Shown here: positions 41,639-52,754 of the stretch, piece after piece
Numbering within the stretch: position 1 is the stretch's first letter
Layout of the letters: each line of letters opens with the position of its first letter
From: Alteromonas sp. KC3
GTDB lineage: Bacteria > Pseudomonadota > Gammaproteobacteria > Enterobacterales > Alteromonadaceae
NCBI RefSeq assembly: GCF_016756315.1
Contig: NZ_AP024235.1
Coordinates: forward strand, 2,046,001-2,110,000
Reading direction: 5' to 3'
DNA: 64,000 nt
Notes under the pieces: model-generated
Told to the model about the DNA's origin: nothing
The model's input: only the letters and a program-made list of their open reading frames with translations
The model's database searches: none
Position numbers and translations under genes: made by a program

Positions 41639-43003
41639 CTAAGCGCGCAACGTCGCACCGGGGCGCTGAATATAAAGCAAACGTGCACCCAACATCACAG
41701 CGGCTGCACTTAGCCCTACAATAAACCCAATCCAGAAGCCGGCAGCTGCCATGGGCTCGGCAGTTACCCAGTTGGTTCTGCCCAAGATCACGCCCGTGGG
41801 TAAGCCAATTAACCAGTACGACACAAACGTAATGATAAACATCGCTGTCGTATCTTTATAACCGCGAAGCGCATTGGCCGAAATAACCTGCACAGCGTCA
41901 GACAGCTGAAACAATGCTGCGTAAATCAGCAGCGCATTAGCTAGGGTATATACGGCTTCATCACTGGTATAAAGGCCAATAATAAAGCCCTTTGCTAGCA
42001 AGGTGAACGTAGCGGTGCACGCTGCGGTACAAAAGCCAATTAAAATGGCAGTGCGTGCTGCAATTTTCGCTTGTCGCCCGTTGTTTTGACCTATGCGATA
42101 ACCAATACGAATTGCTGCAGCCATACCAATGCTCATCGGAAACATAAACATTAACGCCGAGAAGTTAAGTGCTACCTGGTGCGCGGCTACTGTATTGGCA
42201 CCAAATGGGGCCAGTAGCAGTGCCACTAATGAAAATAGCGTTACTTCAAATAAAATAGTCATAGCAATGGGTAGGCCCATTTTAAACGTACGGTTTATGG
42301 TAGTGAAATTAGGCTTATATACCTTGCCAAATAGGTTGTACTTTTTAAGGGCAGGGGCAAAACGCACGTACACAAATGTTGCAATAAGCATGGTGTAAAT
42401 AACGATGGCAGTAGCCACGCCACAACCTGCGCCACCCATTGCGGGTATTGGCCCTGCACCGTAAATAAACATGTAGTTGCCTACAATGTTAGCCAGCAAT
42501 CCAATAACAGTAATCGTCATGGTGGGTTTAGTTTTACCCAAACCTTCACAATAGTTACGTAGCCATTGGTATAGCGCAAAGCCTGGCATGGCCAGTAGCA
42601 CATAGGTAACGTAGTCTACGGTAATGGTGAATAGCTCTGGTGCCATGGGAAATAGCGATACTATGCTTTTGGTAAACGGTAATAGCGCGGTAACCACTAC
42701 ACCTACAAAAAATACCAAGTAGCCAGCCTGCTGCGACGCATCGGCAATGCCTTCTATGTTCTTGTTACCTTGCAAGCGCGAAATAATAGGCGGCAAAGCC
42801 AGCGCAATACCTTGAATAAAGCACAAAAGCGGTACAGTAATGCTAAAACCAAGGGCAACAGCAGCCATGTCGGTTGCGCTGTAACGCCCCGCCATAATGG
42901 TATCGCTTACGCCCATTAGCATTTGTGTAATTTGCGCAACCAATAAAGGCCACGCCAGTTTTAATATATCTCTACCTTCCAGTAGGAAGCGTTTCTTGTT
43001 CAC
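41639..43003 (-). CDS. MATE-family multidrug efflux transporter
   Basis: 454 residues, about 12 membrane segments in two similar halves (LAWPLLVAQITQMLMGVSDTIMAG; NRTFKMGLPIAMTILFEVTLFS). NorM-like MATE proteins export cationic drugs in exchange for sodium or protons at the inner membrane. Convergent with the MoxR-VWA-MocA unit; a 17-bp tandem duplication lies just past its stop. Confidence 0.9.
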   Translation of the reverse strand: MNKKRFLLEGRDILKLAWPLLVAQITQMLMGVSDTIMAGRYSATDMAAVALGFSITVPLLCFIQGIALALPPIISRLQGNKNIEGIADASQQAGYLVFFVGVVVTALLPFTKSIVSLFPMAPELFTITVDYVTYVLLAMPGFALYQWLRNYCEGLGKTKPTMTITVIGLLANIVGNYMFIYGAGPIPAMGGAGCGVATAIVIYTMLIATFVYVRFAPALKKYNLFGKVYKPNFTTINRTFKMGLPIAMTILFEVTLFSLVALLLAPFGANTVAAHQVALNFSALMFMFPMSIGMAAAIRIGYRIGQNNGRQAKIAARTAILIGFCTAACTATFTLLAKGFIIGLYTSDEAVYTLANALLIYAALFQLSDAVQVISANALRGYKDTTAMFIITFVSYWLIGLPTGVILGRTNWVTAEPMAAAGFWIGFIVGLSAAAVMLGARLLYIQRPGATLRA

Positions 43004-43113
43004 GAGTGTGTTGTCTCAAGTAGTCGTCGTGTGCGCACAATGTGCTGCAACACGCTTTATGTTTGTATGCTGCCGCGCGCTTTTAAACGCAGTCACTGCG
43101 GCTAATTCGTTCT

Positions 43114-44328
43114 TTATAGGTGAAAGGGCATCACCGGTACACTGTCGCCTTTGTTCAGAGTGGCAATATCTTCGTGGATCACCATTAAACAGTTGGCCGA
43201 GGTAATTGAAGTCATTACACCAGAGCTCTGCGATTTAAACGGTGTTACTTCCCATTCGCCTTTTGCGTTTTTCACCATGGTTGCACGCTGAAAATCTCGT
43301 CGTCCCGCACGGCGTTTTACATCTCGGGTAATGTTAGCGTTGATGTAAAGTGGTTCGTAGTTACCGGTTTGTCCCTGCAGCTTCTTAATTACGGGCACTA
43401 CTAACAGCTTTGCCGTAACAAATGATGACACTGGGTTGCCAGGCAAACCGCAAAATAAGGTGTTGCCTATCTTCCCAAGGGCAAATGGCTTACCCGGTTT
43501 AACCGCAATCTTCCAAAAATCAATGTTGCCTAGTTCGCTTATAATATCTTTTACATAGTCAGCATCGCCAACCGATACGCCGCCACTGCTTACCATTACA
43601 TCTACTTTGGTGCTAGCTTCAGTGAAAAGCGCGCGTAGTGAGGCTTCGTCATCTTCAACAATACCAAAATCGATAATATCCACGTTTTCGTTGCGCAAAA
43701 TACTGCTTACGCCCACGCGGTTCGACTCGTAAATTTGTGTGTTGGCGCGCTCGCTGCCAGGGTACGCCAATTCAGACCCAGTGGCTACCACGCCAACGCG
43801 AAGTTTACGGTACACCGTAACGTCGCTTTTGCCTTGCGAAGACAATAACATAAGGTGCTCTGCGCACAGCTGCGTACCTTGTTTTACTAGCACATCGCCA
43901 ACGGCAATATCGTTGGCTTTTTTACGAATATTCTCACCAGACGAGGGCGCTTTCGTAATGCAAACGTTGTCTTTGCCACCGTCGGTGTTTTCAATCATTA
44001 CCACGGCGTCGGCCTGTGGTGGTATAGGGGCGCCTGTCATTATCTTAAACGCATGGCCCGCTAGTAGTGGTGTGCTTGCTTCCATGCCTGCGGTAATTAC
44101 ACCTTGCACGTTAAGAGGCGTTTCGCCGTTAAGCGACGCGGTATTAACGGCGTATCCGTCCATAGCGGAATTGTCCCAAGGCGGTACGTCTACATTGGCC
44201 ACAACATCATCGGCCAGTATGCGGTTGGTGGCATCAAAAATACTTATTTGTTCAGTCTCGCTAATAGGCGAAGCGGCATCGAGTGCTTTAGACAACGCTT
44301 CTTCTAACGAAAGCCATTTAGATGACAT
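43114..44328 (-). CDS. moeA: Molybdopterin molybdenumtransferase
   Basis: 404 residues from ATG 44328 (AAGGTGG upstream; an in-frame GTG three codons earlier is unlikely). PPWDNSAMDGYAV, GHAFKIMTGAPIPPQADAVV, VSSGGVSVGDADYV and FCGLPGNPVSSFV are the MoeA core motifs. It inserts molybdate into adenylylated molybdopterin in the cytosol. No moaA, moaE or moeB genes are present in the window. Confidence 0.93.
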   Translation of the reverse strand: MSSKWLSLEEALSKALDAASPISETEQISIFDATNRILADDVVANVDVPPWDNSAMDGYAVNTASLNGETPLNVQGVITAGMEASTPLLAGHAFKIMTGAPIPPQADAVVMIENTDGGKDNVCITKAPSSGENIRKKANDIAVGDVLVKQGTQLCAEHLMLLSSQGKSDVTVYRKLRVGVVATGSELAYPGSERANTQIYESNRVGVSSILRNENVDIIDFGIVEDDEASLRALFTEASTKVDVMVSSGGVSVGDADYVKDIISELGNIDFWKIAVKPGKPFALGKIGNTLFCGLPGNPVSSFVTAKLLVVPVIKKLQGQTGNYEPLYINANITRDVKRRAGRRDFQRATMVKNAKGEWEVTPFKSQSSGVMTSITSANCLMVIHEDIATLNKGDSVPVMPFHL

Positions 44329-44523
44329 ACCAACCACCTTATAAACTGTTGTTCTGTATATTAATGAACAGCGGATGTTACAGAAAAACCAACGTTATAC
44401 CAAAGATTAATGTAGGTTTTAACCGGGGTTTTGTGAAACCGCGTGAAAGGATGGAAAGTTGATTACCCATTAAGAACGTCACTTTGTTCTGTTGGAATGA
44501 GCATCACGGGATATTTTAGTCTT

Positions 44524-45189
44524 TTACAACGTCAATAACTGGGTAAAACAATCAAACACCCAGTCGGGTTCATGAATGGCAATATCTTCGCCGTAGTTGT
44601 AACCGTAAGTTAACCCGACACACCTCATATTAGCGGCCTTGGCCGCCTGTATATCATTTTTTGAATCGCCCACCATTATACACGTCTCTGGCATCACGTT
44701 CAGGGTATCGCTAACGTGTAATAAGGGCAGGGGAGATGGTTTTTTCTCAGGTAAAGAGTCGCCGCCAACCGTTACCAAAAACATGTCATTTAATGAATAC
44801 GCGTTAAGAATTGGTGGAATAAATTCCTCGGGTTTATTAGTTACCAGCGCCAGGTTGTACTGCTTACATTTAAGCGTTGCTAGTGTGTCGAATACCCCTT
44901 TGTACAATGTGGAATATTGGCATACCAATACGCGGTAATGCGCTAAAAATTTATCAAGCGCCGCGTCTACTTGTGCACTACTTTGGCCATGGGAAATGCT
45001 TGTACTTCCACTTAGCCCTCGCTCAACCAGCATTCGCGCACCATTACCAACCCAATGCCTTATTGTGGTTTCAGGGTACGTCGGTAAGCCCATGTCATGA
45101 AGCGTAGCGTTTAGTGCGTGAGCGAGGTCGGGTACTGAGTCGACTAAGGTGCCGTCTAGGTCAAAGATAAATGTGGAAATAGGTTGCAT
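44524..45189 (-). CDS. gph: HAD-family phosphoglycolate phosphatase
   Basis: 221 residues. HAD motif I FIFDLDGTLVDS, motif II VTNKPEE, motif III KPSPLPLL, motif IV MVGDSKNDIQAA. Shorter than E. coli Gph (252) but with the family order intact. It removes phosphate from 2-phosphoglycolate, mainly after DNA repair. It lies next to the glucosylglycerate operon and releases a two-carbon acid, but a metabolic link is only a guess. Confidence 0.85.
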   Translation of the reverse strand: MQPISTFIFDLDGTLVDSVPDLAHALNATLHDMGLPTYPETTIRHWVGNGARMLVERGLSGSTSISHGQSSAQVDAALDKFLAHYRVLVCQYSTLYKGVFDTLATLKCKQYNLALVTNKPEEFIPPILNAYSLNDMFLVTVGGDSLPEKKPSPLPLLHVSDTLNVMPETCIMVGDSKNDIQAAKAANMRCVGLTYGYNYGEDIAIHEPDWVFDCFTQLLTL

Positions 45190-45298
45190 TACTACCTTAT
45201 GTGTTGATGGAACTTCGAAAAGTATAATACCGCAGCTTCCCTTCCGCGGTCAGTGTTTGTTTGTGCGCCGGCTTTTTGTTTACTAGCGCAAGTACTAT

Positions 45299-47053
45299 TT
45301 ACTCAAAGTCTTGGTTACTAATCCAAAGCGTTTGGTAAGGCTTCATCTGCAAACTGCCACTTGCTAACGCAATTTCATCTCGAGAGATAAGATCAATCCA
45401 GTTATCGGTGCCAATTAAGTTAATATCTGACAACAATACGGTTTGGTCTTCATCGCTAATGTTACTTATGCAGAATACGCTTTGTTTTCTATCTAGACTT
45501 TGTCGCCAGTAACCAAATAGCTGTGTACCTAACTGCAGCGTAAACTGTGTAGCGTTAGGGTGAAACGCCGGTTGTGCTTTTCTTATGCGAATAAGCTGCG
45601 ACAAACGGGTTAGTACTTTGTGATGCTGCGAGAAAGGCGAATCAAGTAATGCTTCTAGTTCTTTTAAGTCCCAGCGACGTCGGTTTATAGAACGGTTTTG
45701 GCCTGTATTGGCGACTTTCTCATAGTCGTTTGAGGTGCCCAACAAACTGTGAATGTATAGCCCTGGGATCCCTTCCATACCCAGCATGATTGCATGAGCG
45801 CAAATAAAGCGATCTACTTGATATTTATCTGGGCCCTTAGTGGTGCCTTGAAGTGCATCAAACAAGGTAATGTTTATTTCATAAGGCTTTTGCTGACCGT
45901 GATCAGACGCACGCCATGAAATTTTACCCCCAAAGTGTTGCATCGTATGCACCAACTCCGATATTTCTTCTTCACTTAGCAAACCCTCAGCAGGCCTAAG
46001 CCCAATACCGTCATGCGAAGCAATAAAGTTGAAGTACGCAGTACCATTTTGTGCAGGAGGCATGCTCATCATCCAACTTTTCAAATAGGTGCAGTCGCCT
46101 GTTACCAAGGTATTTACCAATAGTGGCGGTAATGAAAAATTATAAATGGCGTGCGCTTCATTGGCGTTACCAAAATAGGTTAGGTTTTCGCGGTTGGGAA
46201 TATTGGTTTCAGTAATAATAATGATTGAAGGGTCGACATGTTCAATCAAAGTGCGCAACAAGCGAATAACTTCGTGCGTTTGCGGCAAGTTAATGCAATT
46301 CGTGCCCACAATTTTCCATAGGAAGGCGACGGCATCTAGTCGAAACAACTTCGAGCCTTTGTCGATGTATAGGCGAATAATATCAACAAAAGCCAGTAAA
46401 ACCTTAGGGTTTCTAAAATCAAAATCTACCTGATCGTGACTAAACGTACACCATACGTGCTTGGTGCCGTTAGCCGTTTCAGTTTCACGCAACAATGGCG
46501 AAACCCGAGGTCGGGTTACCATCGACAAATCATCAGTCGGATCCGCTGTAAAAAAGTAGTCAGAACCCGGCCCTTCACCTTTAATGAAATTATCAAACCA
46601 CACGCTTCTTGCTGAACAGTGATTTATCACAAGATCAGCCATTAACCCGTAGTCTTTGGCTATGTCTTCAACATCGTCCCACGAGCCAAGCGCTTCGTTA
46701 ACTGTCGAATAATCAATAACCGAAAAGCCATCGTCAGAGCTATACGGAAAGAACGGCAGTATATGTACGTTGTTTATCGTATTTTTGCAGTAGCGGTGAA
46801 GAAAGCGGTTAAGCGTCACAAGCGGGCGCTCGTCATCATCTATCACGCTGTCGCCATAGGTGATCATCACGACGTCTTCCTCATCCCAATAATTGTGATG
46901 AGATTGAGGCGAGGCTATATCGGCATCTGACTTGATGCCAATAGTATTCATTAAGTCGGTCGCTAACGTCTCATACGAGACGTTAAGCGCTACATCGGCA
47001 TAAATACTTTCAAGATGGTGTTTTACTTTGTCATGGAGAAGGTCCCATGCCAT
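45299..47053 (-). CDS. GH13 sucrose-phosphorylase-like enzyme, probably glucosylglycerate phosphorylase
   Basis: 584 residues. GH13 catalytic set: nucleophile D240 ([11 protein letters not shown]), acid/base E282 ([10 protein letters not shown]) and transition-state D348 (FIASHDGIG). The family (GH13_18) splits sugar-glucosides with phosphate to give glucose 1-phosphate. The gene lies 5 bp after the GpgS-like gene in an operon with a phosphatase and glycerate kinase, so glucosylglycerate is a better substrate guess than sucrose. Specificity cannot be proven from sequence alone. Confidence 0.85.
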   Translation of the reverse strand: MAWDLLHDKVKHHLESIYADVALNVSYETLATDLMNTIGIKSDADIASPQSHHNYWDEEDVVMITYGDSVIDDDERPLVTLNRFLHRYCKNTINNVHILPFFPYSSDDGFSVIDYSTVNEALGSWDDVEDIAKDYGLMADLVINHCSARSVWFDNFIKGEGPGSDYFFTADPTDDLSMVTRPRVSPLLRETETANGTKHVWCTFSHDQVDFDFRNPKVLLAFVDIIRLYIDKGSKLFRLDAVAFLWKIVGTNCINLPQTHEVIRLLRTLIEHVDPSIIIITETNIPNRENLTYFGNANEAHAIYNFSLPPLLVNTLVTGDCTYLKSWMMSMPPAQNGTAYFNFIASHDGIGLRPAEGLLSEEEISELVHTMQHFGGKISWRASDHGQQKPYEINITLFDALQGTTKGPDKYQVDRFICAHAIMLGMEGIPGLYIHSLLGTSNDYEKVANTGQNRSINRRRWDLKELEALLDSPFSQHHKVLTRLSQLIRIRKAQPAFHPNATQFTLQLGTQLFGYWRQSLDRKQSVFCISNISDEDQTVLLSDINLIGTDNWIDLISRDEIALASGSLQMKPYQTLWISNQDFE

Positions 47054-47058
47054 ATTAC

Positions 47059-48282
47059 TTACTCCATAAATTCTGCAGTATCAGCTTCAACCGCCTCTAA
47101 AAGACGCTCTAAAATATCGGGTACCGCACTGGTTACGCGGTTCCAGCTCGGTATAAACGGCGTTTCCATGGGGTTTTCTAAAAAGTTTTGACCCGCTTTC
47201 ATAATGTTGCTGGCAAACATTTCTACCGCTTTTTCTTCGCTGTGAATGTCAAGGCTAAGCCCGTTCATGACGGCGTCGTTGTGATAGGTCTCAATAAAGT
47301 CTAGCGCAATGCGGAAATAGGTTGCTTTAATCGAGCGAAACATTTCATTACTGAAAGTATAGCCTTGTGTTGCCAACTTTCTGAAAATGGCTTTGGTAAT
47401 GTCGATAGACATTTTCGACAAACCACCTTGGTCGTTGTTAAGCGATAAATCTTGGTGCTTGTGGTCGTAAATGTCACAAATATCTGCCTGACACAGTCTG
47501 TTGTGAGAATAGTTGCGGTGCATTTCAGACAGTACGCCAATTTCCAAACCCCAGTCGCTAGGAATGCGAATATCGTTAAGCACGTCGCGTCTAAACGAGA
47601 ATTCTCCCGCTAGTGGATAGCGAAAGCTGTCCATAAACTCAAGGTACTCGTTGTCACCCATAATGCGTTTAAGTGCGCGCAAGAGGGGCGTTACGAGTAA
47701 ACGAGAAACACGGCCGTTAATTTTGCCATTAGCGACACGCGCGTAATAGCCTTTACAGAATTCATAGTTAAACTGCGGGTTAGCCACCGGGTAGATGAGG
47801 CGGGCAAGTAAATCTTTCTCGTAAGTCACGATATCACAATCATGCAGTGCTACCGATTCAGCTCGGTTCGACGCCAGTACATAGCCCATGCAGTACCATA
47901 CGTTTCGCCCTTTACCCAACTCTTTAGGCGCAAGGCCTTGGGCTTGAAGCTCTTCATCTAACGCTTTAAGCCTAGGGCCATCGTTCCATAATATGCGGTG
48001 GTGCTGTGGTAGTTTTCCAAAGAATTTAAGCGCGTGTTTGTATTGTTCTTGATTGGCTCTATCTAAACCAATAACAACTTCAGACAAGTATGGAACTTCA
48101 GTGAGTTCATTAACGATATGCGGAAGCGCGTCGCCTTCAAGCTCTGAAAAAAGAGAGGGAAGAATTAGCGCCATTGGACGCTTTTGTGAAAATTGAAGAA
48201 GCTCTGCTTCAAGCTCTTCGGTTGGACGACGAGCCAAGTTATGTAACGTTGTTACCACACCATTTTGATAAAAATCAGCCAT
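47059..48282 (-). CDS. gpgS: Glucosyl-3-phosphoglycerate synthase-like glycosyltransferase (GT81)
   Basis: 407 residues. The GT81/MpgS-type nucleotide-sugar region contains [15 protein letters not shown] with a D-x-D-like metal site, and [13 protein letters not shown] and [13 protein letters not shown] are acceptor-loop segments of the GpgS family. It transfers glucose from a nucleotide sugar to 3-phosphoglycerate. Preceded by AGGAGGACAC, a very strong ribosome binding site. Second step partner is the phosphatase 12 bp upstream. Confidence 0.85.
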   Translation of the reverse strand: MADFYQNGVVTTLHNLARRPTEELEAELLQFSQKRPMALILPSLFSELEGDALPHIVNELTEVPYLSEVVIGLDRANQEQYKHALKFFGKLPQHHRILWNDGPRLKALDEELQAQGLAPKELGKGRNVWYCMGYVLASNRAESVALHDCDIVTYEKDLLARLIYPVANPQFNYEFCKGYYARVANGKINGRVSRLLVTPLLRALKRIMGDNEYLEFMDSFRYPLAGEFSFRRDVLNDIRIPSDWGLEIGVLSEMHRNYSHNRLCQADICDIYDHKHQDLSLNNDQGGLSKMSIDITKAIFRKLATQGYTFSNEMFRSIKATYFRIALDFIETYHNDAVMNGLSLDIHSEEKAVEMFASNIMKAGQNFLENPMETPFIPSWNRVTSAVPDILERLLEAVEADTAEFME

Positions 48283-48294
48283 GTGTCCTCCTGA

Positions 48295-49104
48295 TCAAAG
48301 GGATAATAGTTGTGTTAGCATTTCATTCCAGCCTTCAGGGCCGGTTAGGGTGCTGGTATATACCTCTTCTTTTTGTACTTCGGGTGGAGGATTTACCGGT
48401 GATAATATTCTTATAGGGGTATGCGCTGCCTCTAGCATCGCCACGTCGTTTTTACCGTCACCAAGGGCTACTGTGTTCACTTTGGTCACGTGCTGTTTTT
48501 GGTATTCACTGGCAAGCCACTTAAGCGCTTGACCTTTATCACAGTTGCCTGAGACGTGAATGAATCGGCCTCCTTCTAGTGGGAAGGCGCCTCTGTCTTT
48601 CACCGCTTTTAAAAAGCGCTGCTTTTCATCATCGCTTCCTAGCCACAAAATGGGTTCACCAAATTGCCGTTTAGCTGCAAGCGATGCGGAGTGTTCGTCA
48701 AGGTCAGTACATTCTTGAATTTCATCTAGTGACATTTTTGAAAATTGTTTGTACTTACTATCAAAGTCGCTGCCCATCTTCTCAAGCAACTTAATCCAGT
48801 AGTTCTTATTTGAGATAAAGGCTTTACACCAATAGCCATCTACCCACACTGTGCCACTAGGTTTTTGCTTAAAAAAGCCATGAGGAATAAATATCGCAGC
48901 ACCATTTTCGATAATAAAAGGGCCATCCAATCCTATCCGCTCTCGCAATGGCTCCAATTCAGCAAAGGTTTTGCTGGTAGTGGGTATTACGGGAATGTCT
49001 TTTTGTTTTAATGCCGCTAAAGCCGGTTTCGCCGCCTCAAAAGAGTAGGTATGGTGGTCTAACAGCGTGCCGTCCATATCGGTGAAAACAAGCGTTTTCG
49101 TCAT
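48295..49104 (-). CDS. HAD phosphatase of the mannosyl/glucosyl-3-phosphoglycerate type
   Basis: 269 residues from ATG 49104; the longer reading frame overlaps the kinase too far. HAD motif I VFTDMDGTLLDHH, PTTSKTFAEL (motif II) and ALGDGKNDVAMLEAA (motif IV) fit the Cof-type MPGP subfamily. In this operon it should remove the phosphate from glucosyl-3-phosphoglycerate, giving glucosylglycerate. Overlaps the upstream kinase by four bases (ATGA). Confidence 0.88.
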   Translation of the reverse strand: MTKTLVFTDMDGTLLDHHTYSFEAAKPALAALKQKDIPVIPTTSKTFAELEPLRERIGLDGPFIIENGAAIFIPHGFFKQKPSGTVWVDGYWCKAFISNKNYWIKLLEKMGSDFDSKYKQFSKMSLDEIQECTDLDEHSASLAAKRQFGEPILWLGSDDEKQRFLKAVKDRGAFPLEGGRFIHVSGNCDKGQALKWLASEYQKQHVTKVNTVALGDGKNDVAMLEAAHTPIRILSPVNPPPEVQKEEVYTSTLTGPEGWNEMLTQLLSL

Positions 49105-49973
49105 TGTTTTACATCCTGTTCTGTTATCGTTCTTGTTGAATCTAATATAAAAACCGTGTCGCATCTGTCGGGCAAGCAATCAAGTGCGTGCTCTGTAATG
49201 CGTTGATAGTGTTGCACAAAGTTTGCCACTTCTTCGTCACTCATAATGCCAGCGCCTTTGCCCTGCACAGAAGCGGCTAGTTTGTGTTCTTGCTCTAGAC
49301 GCCATTGGTAAACACAATCAAACGAGGGCGCTTTCAGCATTACGCTATAGTTGATCTTGTTAAACAGCGCTTGGTATTCACCTGCTAATTCAGTATTGAC
49401 AAAAGATCGCCAAATACCAAGCGGATCGTCTACTTCTTCAAGATGATTAATCGGGCGCTTAACATCATCAGCAGATTGTGCAGGCACACCAACACACCAG
49501 CCTTCAAGAATAACGAAGTCCGGTGATTCGCTTACCACAGGCCACTGCGCTTTGGGCTGCGGATTGTCAGTTGCTTTATTAAACCGGGGGAGAGCAGTGG
49601 GCTGACCACTTTCAAGTTGTCGAAGTGTAGTGAGCGCCAAAGCCGTATCGTGTGTACCAGGTACTCCGCGAGTCTTCAGCAGTGGATGTACCTTTATAGC
49701 CAACGCGTTACGCTGTGATTGGTCAAGATAGAAGTCATCGATAGACAAAGACACAACGCGTTTGCCATGTACTGACGTTAAAAAGGCTTCAATAAAACTG
49801 GTTAATGTGGATTTTCCAGAACCTTGACATCCATTGATGCCCACAACGAAAGGTTTTGATGCACCTTCTTGGTGCTTGAGTAGCCGTTCACATAATGGAG
49901 TGAACCATTTTTGTGCAATCTCTGCATAGCTACTTGGCAATTGATGTGTTGCTAGAAAGCCATGTATGTCCAT
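49101..49973 (-). CDS. Glycerate kinase-like P-loop kinase
   Basis: 290 residues. Walker A GINGCQGSGKSTLT; SIDDFYLDQSQRN and FVILEGWCVGV are typical of the D-glycerate 3-kinase (plant GLYK-like) and related P-loop kinases. It would phosphorylate glycerate released by the phosphorylase, returning it to the pool used by GpgS. First gene of the four-gene operon. An alternative reading as a uridine-kinase-like enzyme is less likely in this context. Confidence 0.85.
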   Translation of the reverse strand: MDIHGFLATHQLPSSYAEIAQKWFTPLCERLLKHQEGASKPFVVGINGCQGSGKSTLTSFIEAFLTSVHGKRVVSLSIDDFYLDQSQRNALAIKVHPLLKTRGVPGTHDTALALTTLRQLESGQPTALPRFNKATDNPQPKAQWPVVSESPDFVILEGWCVGVPAQSADDVKRPINHLEEVDDPLGIWRSFVNTELAGEYQALFNKINYSVMLKAPSFDCVYQWRLEQEHKLAASVQGKGAGIMSDEEVANFVQHYQRITEHALDCLPDRCDTVFILDSTRTITEQDVKQ

Positions 49974-50067
49974 GTTGTCACCCTAATCAATGCAGATTAC
50001 TTACACTTTAGCAGATTAGGGTTACAACATTTATGCCAACACAGAGTCGTTGGTTCAGGAAAGGTCT

Positions 50068-51066
50068 TTACTTCTTGTTGGCTACAATAACGGCTCGTTG
50101 TGGTGCAGGGTAGCCTTCAATGGTGCGGGTAATATCTTCTGGATCGAGAAAATCTTTCAAAGATTGCGTGTCCATCCAAGGCGTTGAGCGTTGCTCGTCT
50201 AATGTCGTGTGATTCACATCCACCACGCGAATATTTTCAAAGCCTAGGCGTGATAGCCAAACGGTAAGTGCCGCAGTGCTAGGTAAAAACCAGACATTAC
50301 GCATTTGAGCGTAACGCTCGCCCGCCATTAGTACGGTATTTTCATCACCGTCCACTACTAGCGTTTCAAGCACCAACTCGCCGCCTTTGCGAAGTTGGTC
50401 TTTAAGCTGTGTTAAAAACGCCATAGGGTCTTTTCTGTGATACAGCACGCCCATAGAGAATACGGTATCGAAAGCCTTCAGCGGCTGCATGTCTTCAATG
50501 CCCATAGGAAGAAAATGGATATTGTTTGTGGCAACATTTTCGTTATGCATGAAGTGCTTTATGGCGTGAAACTGAATGAAGAATAGTTGCGTTGGGTCGA
50601 CGCCAATAACGCGAGAGGCACCTTCGCCGAGCATGCGCCACATGTGATATCCACTTCCGCAGCCCACGTCTAATACGTGCCGGTTTTCTAGTGACGCTAT
50701 GTGAGGTACAACACGGTCCCACTTCCAGTCCGAGCGCCATTCCGTGTCTATGTGAATGCCGTGCACATGATATGGACCTTTTCTCCATGGCATAAATTGT
50801 TTTAGTAAGCCTTCAATTTGTTTTTGCGTATAGGTATCAACGTCTTTTTCGCTTCCTATAGTCACAGTATTTTTCAAATCGATGGTGCTGCAGGCGGGTT
50901 TGGGCAATTTATTGAGTAACCTACACCACTTATCAAATTCACCGTGTTTTCCGTTGCGCTGCCATTCGTCCATTAATGCAGGAAGTGTTTGTAGCCAGTG
51001 GGCAAGTGGGCTGTCTAATAACGATTTATAGCAGTCGTTAAACCAAATGTTTTCTAGTTTACTCAT
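50068..51066 (-). CDS. cmoB: tRNA U34 carboxymethyltransferase
   Basis: 332 residues, a little longer than E. coli CmoB. SAM-binding motif [38 protein letters not shown] is a conserved CmoB block. It uses carboxy-SAM made by CmoA to form 5-oxyacetic acid uridine at the tRNA wobble position. It follows cmoA by 20 bp on the same strand, so the two form an operon. Confidence 0.95.
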   Translation of the reverse strand: MSKLENIWFNDCYKSLLDSPLAHWLQTLPALMDEWQRNGKHGEFDKWCRLLNKLPKPACSTIDLKNTVTIGSEKDVDTYTQKQIEGLLKQFMPWRKGPYHVHGIHIDTEWRSDWKWDRVVPHIASLENRHVLDVGCGSGYHMWRMLGEGASRVIGVDPTQLFFIQFHAIKHFMHNENVATNNIHFLPMGIEDMQPLKAFDTVFSMGVLYHRKDPMAFLTQLKDQLRKGGELVLETLVVDGDENTVLMAGERYAQMRNVWFLPSTAALTVWLSRLGFENIRVVDVNHTTLDEQRSTPWMDTQSLKDFLDPEDITRTIEGYPAPQRAVIVANKK

Positions 51067-51086
51067 GTTGTTCCTAGTATGTCGGC

Positions 51087-51827
<741 letters not shown>

Positions 51828-51989
51828 TCATTTCGTAATTTGGGCCGCAATTTTAACGTTTGAATTGAAAATGCCAATCTAAAACACCAATTTTCTTGAA
51901 ATTTAGTCTATTTTTAAGGTTTAGGGCTTTTCGTTACTAAACGAAAGTATTAATCTATCAACAAATACAATAAGGAAGCAGTAACGCTA

Positions 51990-52625
51990 ATGACGAGAAT
52001 TCTAGTAGCAGACGATCACCCATTGTTTCGCGAAGCTTTAAGCGGCGCGTTAGAACCCTACTTTGAAAATTCGCAAATCATCGAGGCAGGAAGTCTTGAA
52101 TCAGCACTTGAAAAATTAAATGAATTCGATGGCGTCGAACTGGTTCTTCTTGATTTAAATATGCCTGGTGGAGAGTACTTTAACGGCCTAATTACACTTC
52201 GTGAGCAATACCCTGATATTCCCGTTGGCGTAATTTCAGGTAGTGATAGCGTTGAAGTTGTTGCTCAGGTTATGAGTCTTGGCGCACAGGGTTTCATACC
52301 TAAAGTATCTGCAACGCGCGAAATAGCGCAAGCGATTGTAGATATAATCGCGGGTAAAAAATGGCTACCAGAGGGAATGGAAGAAGAACTCGATAAAGTT
52401 GATGACGAACTGAAGGTCCTACTTCAGCGATTCCGCGAGTTAACCCCTAAGCAAATTCAAGTATTGTCGTATTTACGTGCAGGTCTGATGAATAAACAAA
52501 TTGCACATGAGATGAATGTTACCGAAGCAACCATTAAGGCACATATCAGCGCCATACTGCGTAAACTAGAAATTAATACCCGAACTCAGGCAGTTCTATT
52601 AATGGACAAACTTCAGCTTAGCTAG
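51990..52625 (+). CDS. NarL/FixJ-type response regulator
   Basis: 211 residues. Receiver domain with the acidic pair VADDHP (D8, D9) and phosphorylation-site region LVLLDLNMPGG, then a LuxR-type HTH (LTPKQIQVLSYLRAGLMNKQIAHEMNVTEATIKAHISAILRK). No sensor kinase is adjacent. The 170-bp upstream region has the inverted repeat TTTCGTT/AACGAAA near 51926-51948, a possible operator. Target genes cannot be told from here. Confidence 0.9.
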   Translation: MTRILVADDHPLFREALSGALEPYFENSQIIEAGSLESALEKLNEFDGVELVLLDLNMPGGEYFNGLITLREQYPDIPVGVISGSDSVEVVAQVMSLGAQGFIPKVSATREIAQAIVDIIAGKKWLPEGMEEELDKVDDELKVLLQRFRELTPKQIQVLSYLRAGLMNKQIAHEMNVTEATIKAHISAILRKLEINTRTQAVLLMDKLQLS

Positions 52626-52641
52626 TATTTGTAAATTGATT

Positions 52642-52671
52642 AAAAAAACCGGAGTTTATTCCGGTTTTTTT
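52642..52671 (+). terminator. Intrinsic terminator of the response regulator
   Basis: AACCGGA, loop GTTTA, TTCCGGTT followed by a T run, 17 bp after the stop codon. Confidence 0.88.
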
Positions 52672-52700
52672 ATGTCAGATTAACAGACTAACCAAATAAG

Positions 52701-52727
52701 AAAGGCCGCTATTAAGCGGCCTTTTTA
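52701..52727 (-). terminator. Intrinsic terminator of fadE
   Basis: AAAGGCCGCT, loop ATTA, AGCGGCCTTTTT-type stem, 28 bp beyond the fadE stop. Confidence 0.85.
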
Positions 52728-52754
52728 GTTAGAAACGTGTAATGGTCAACGCGC

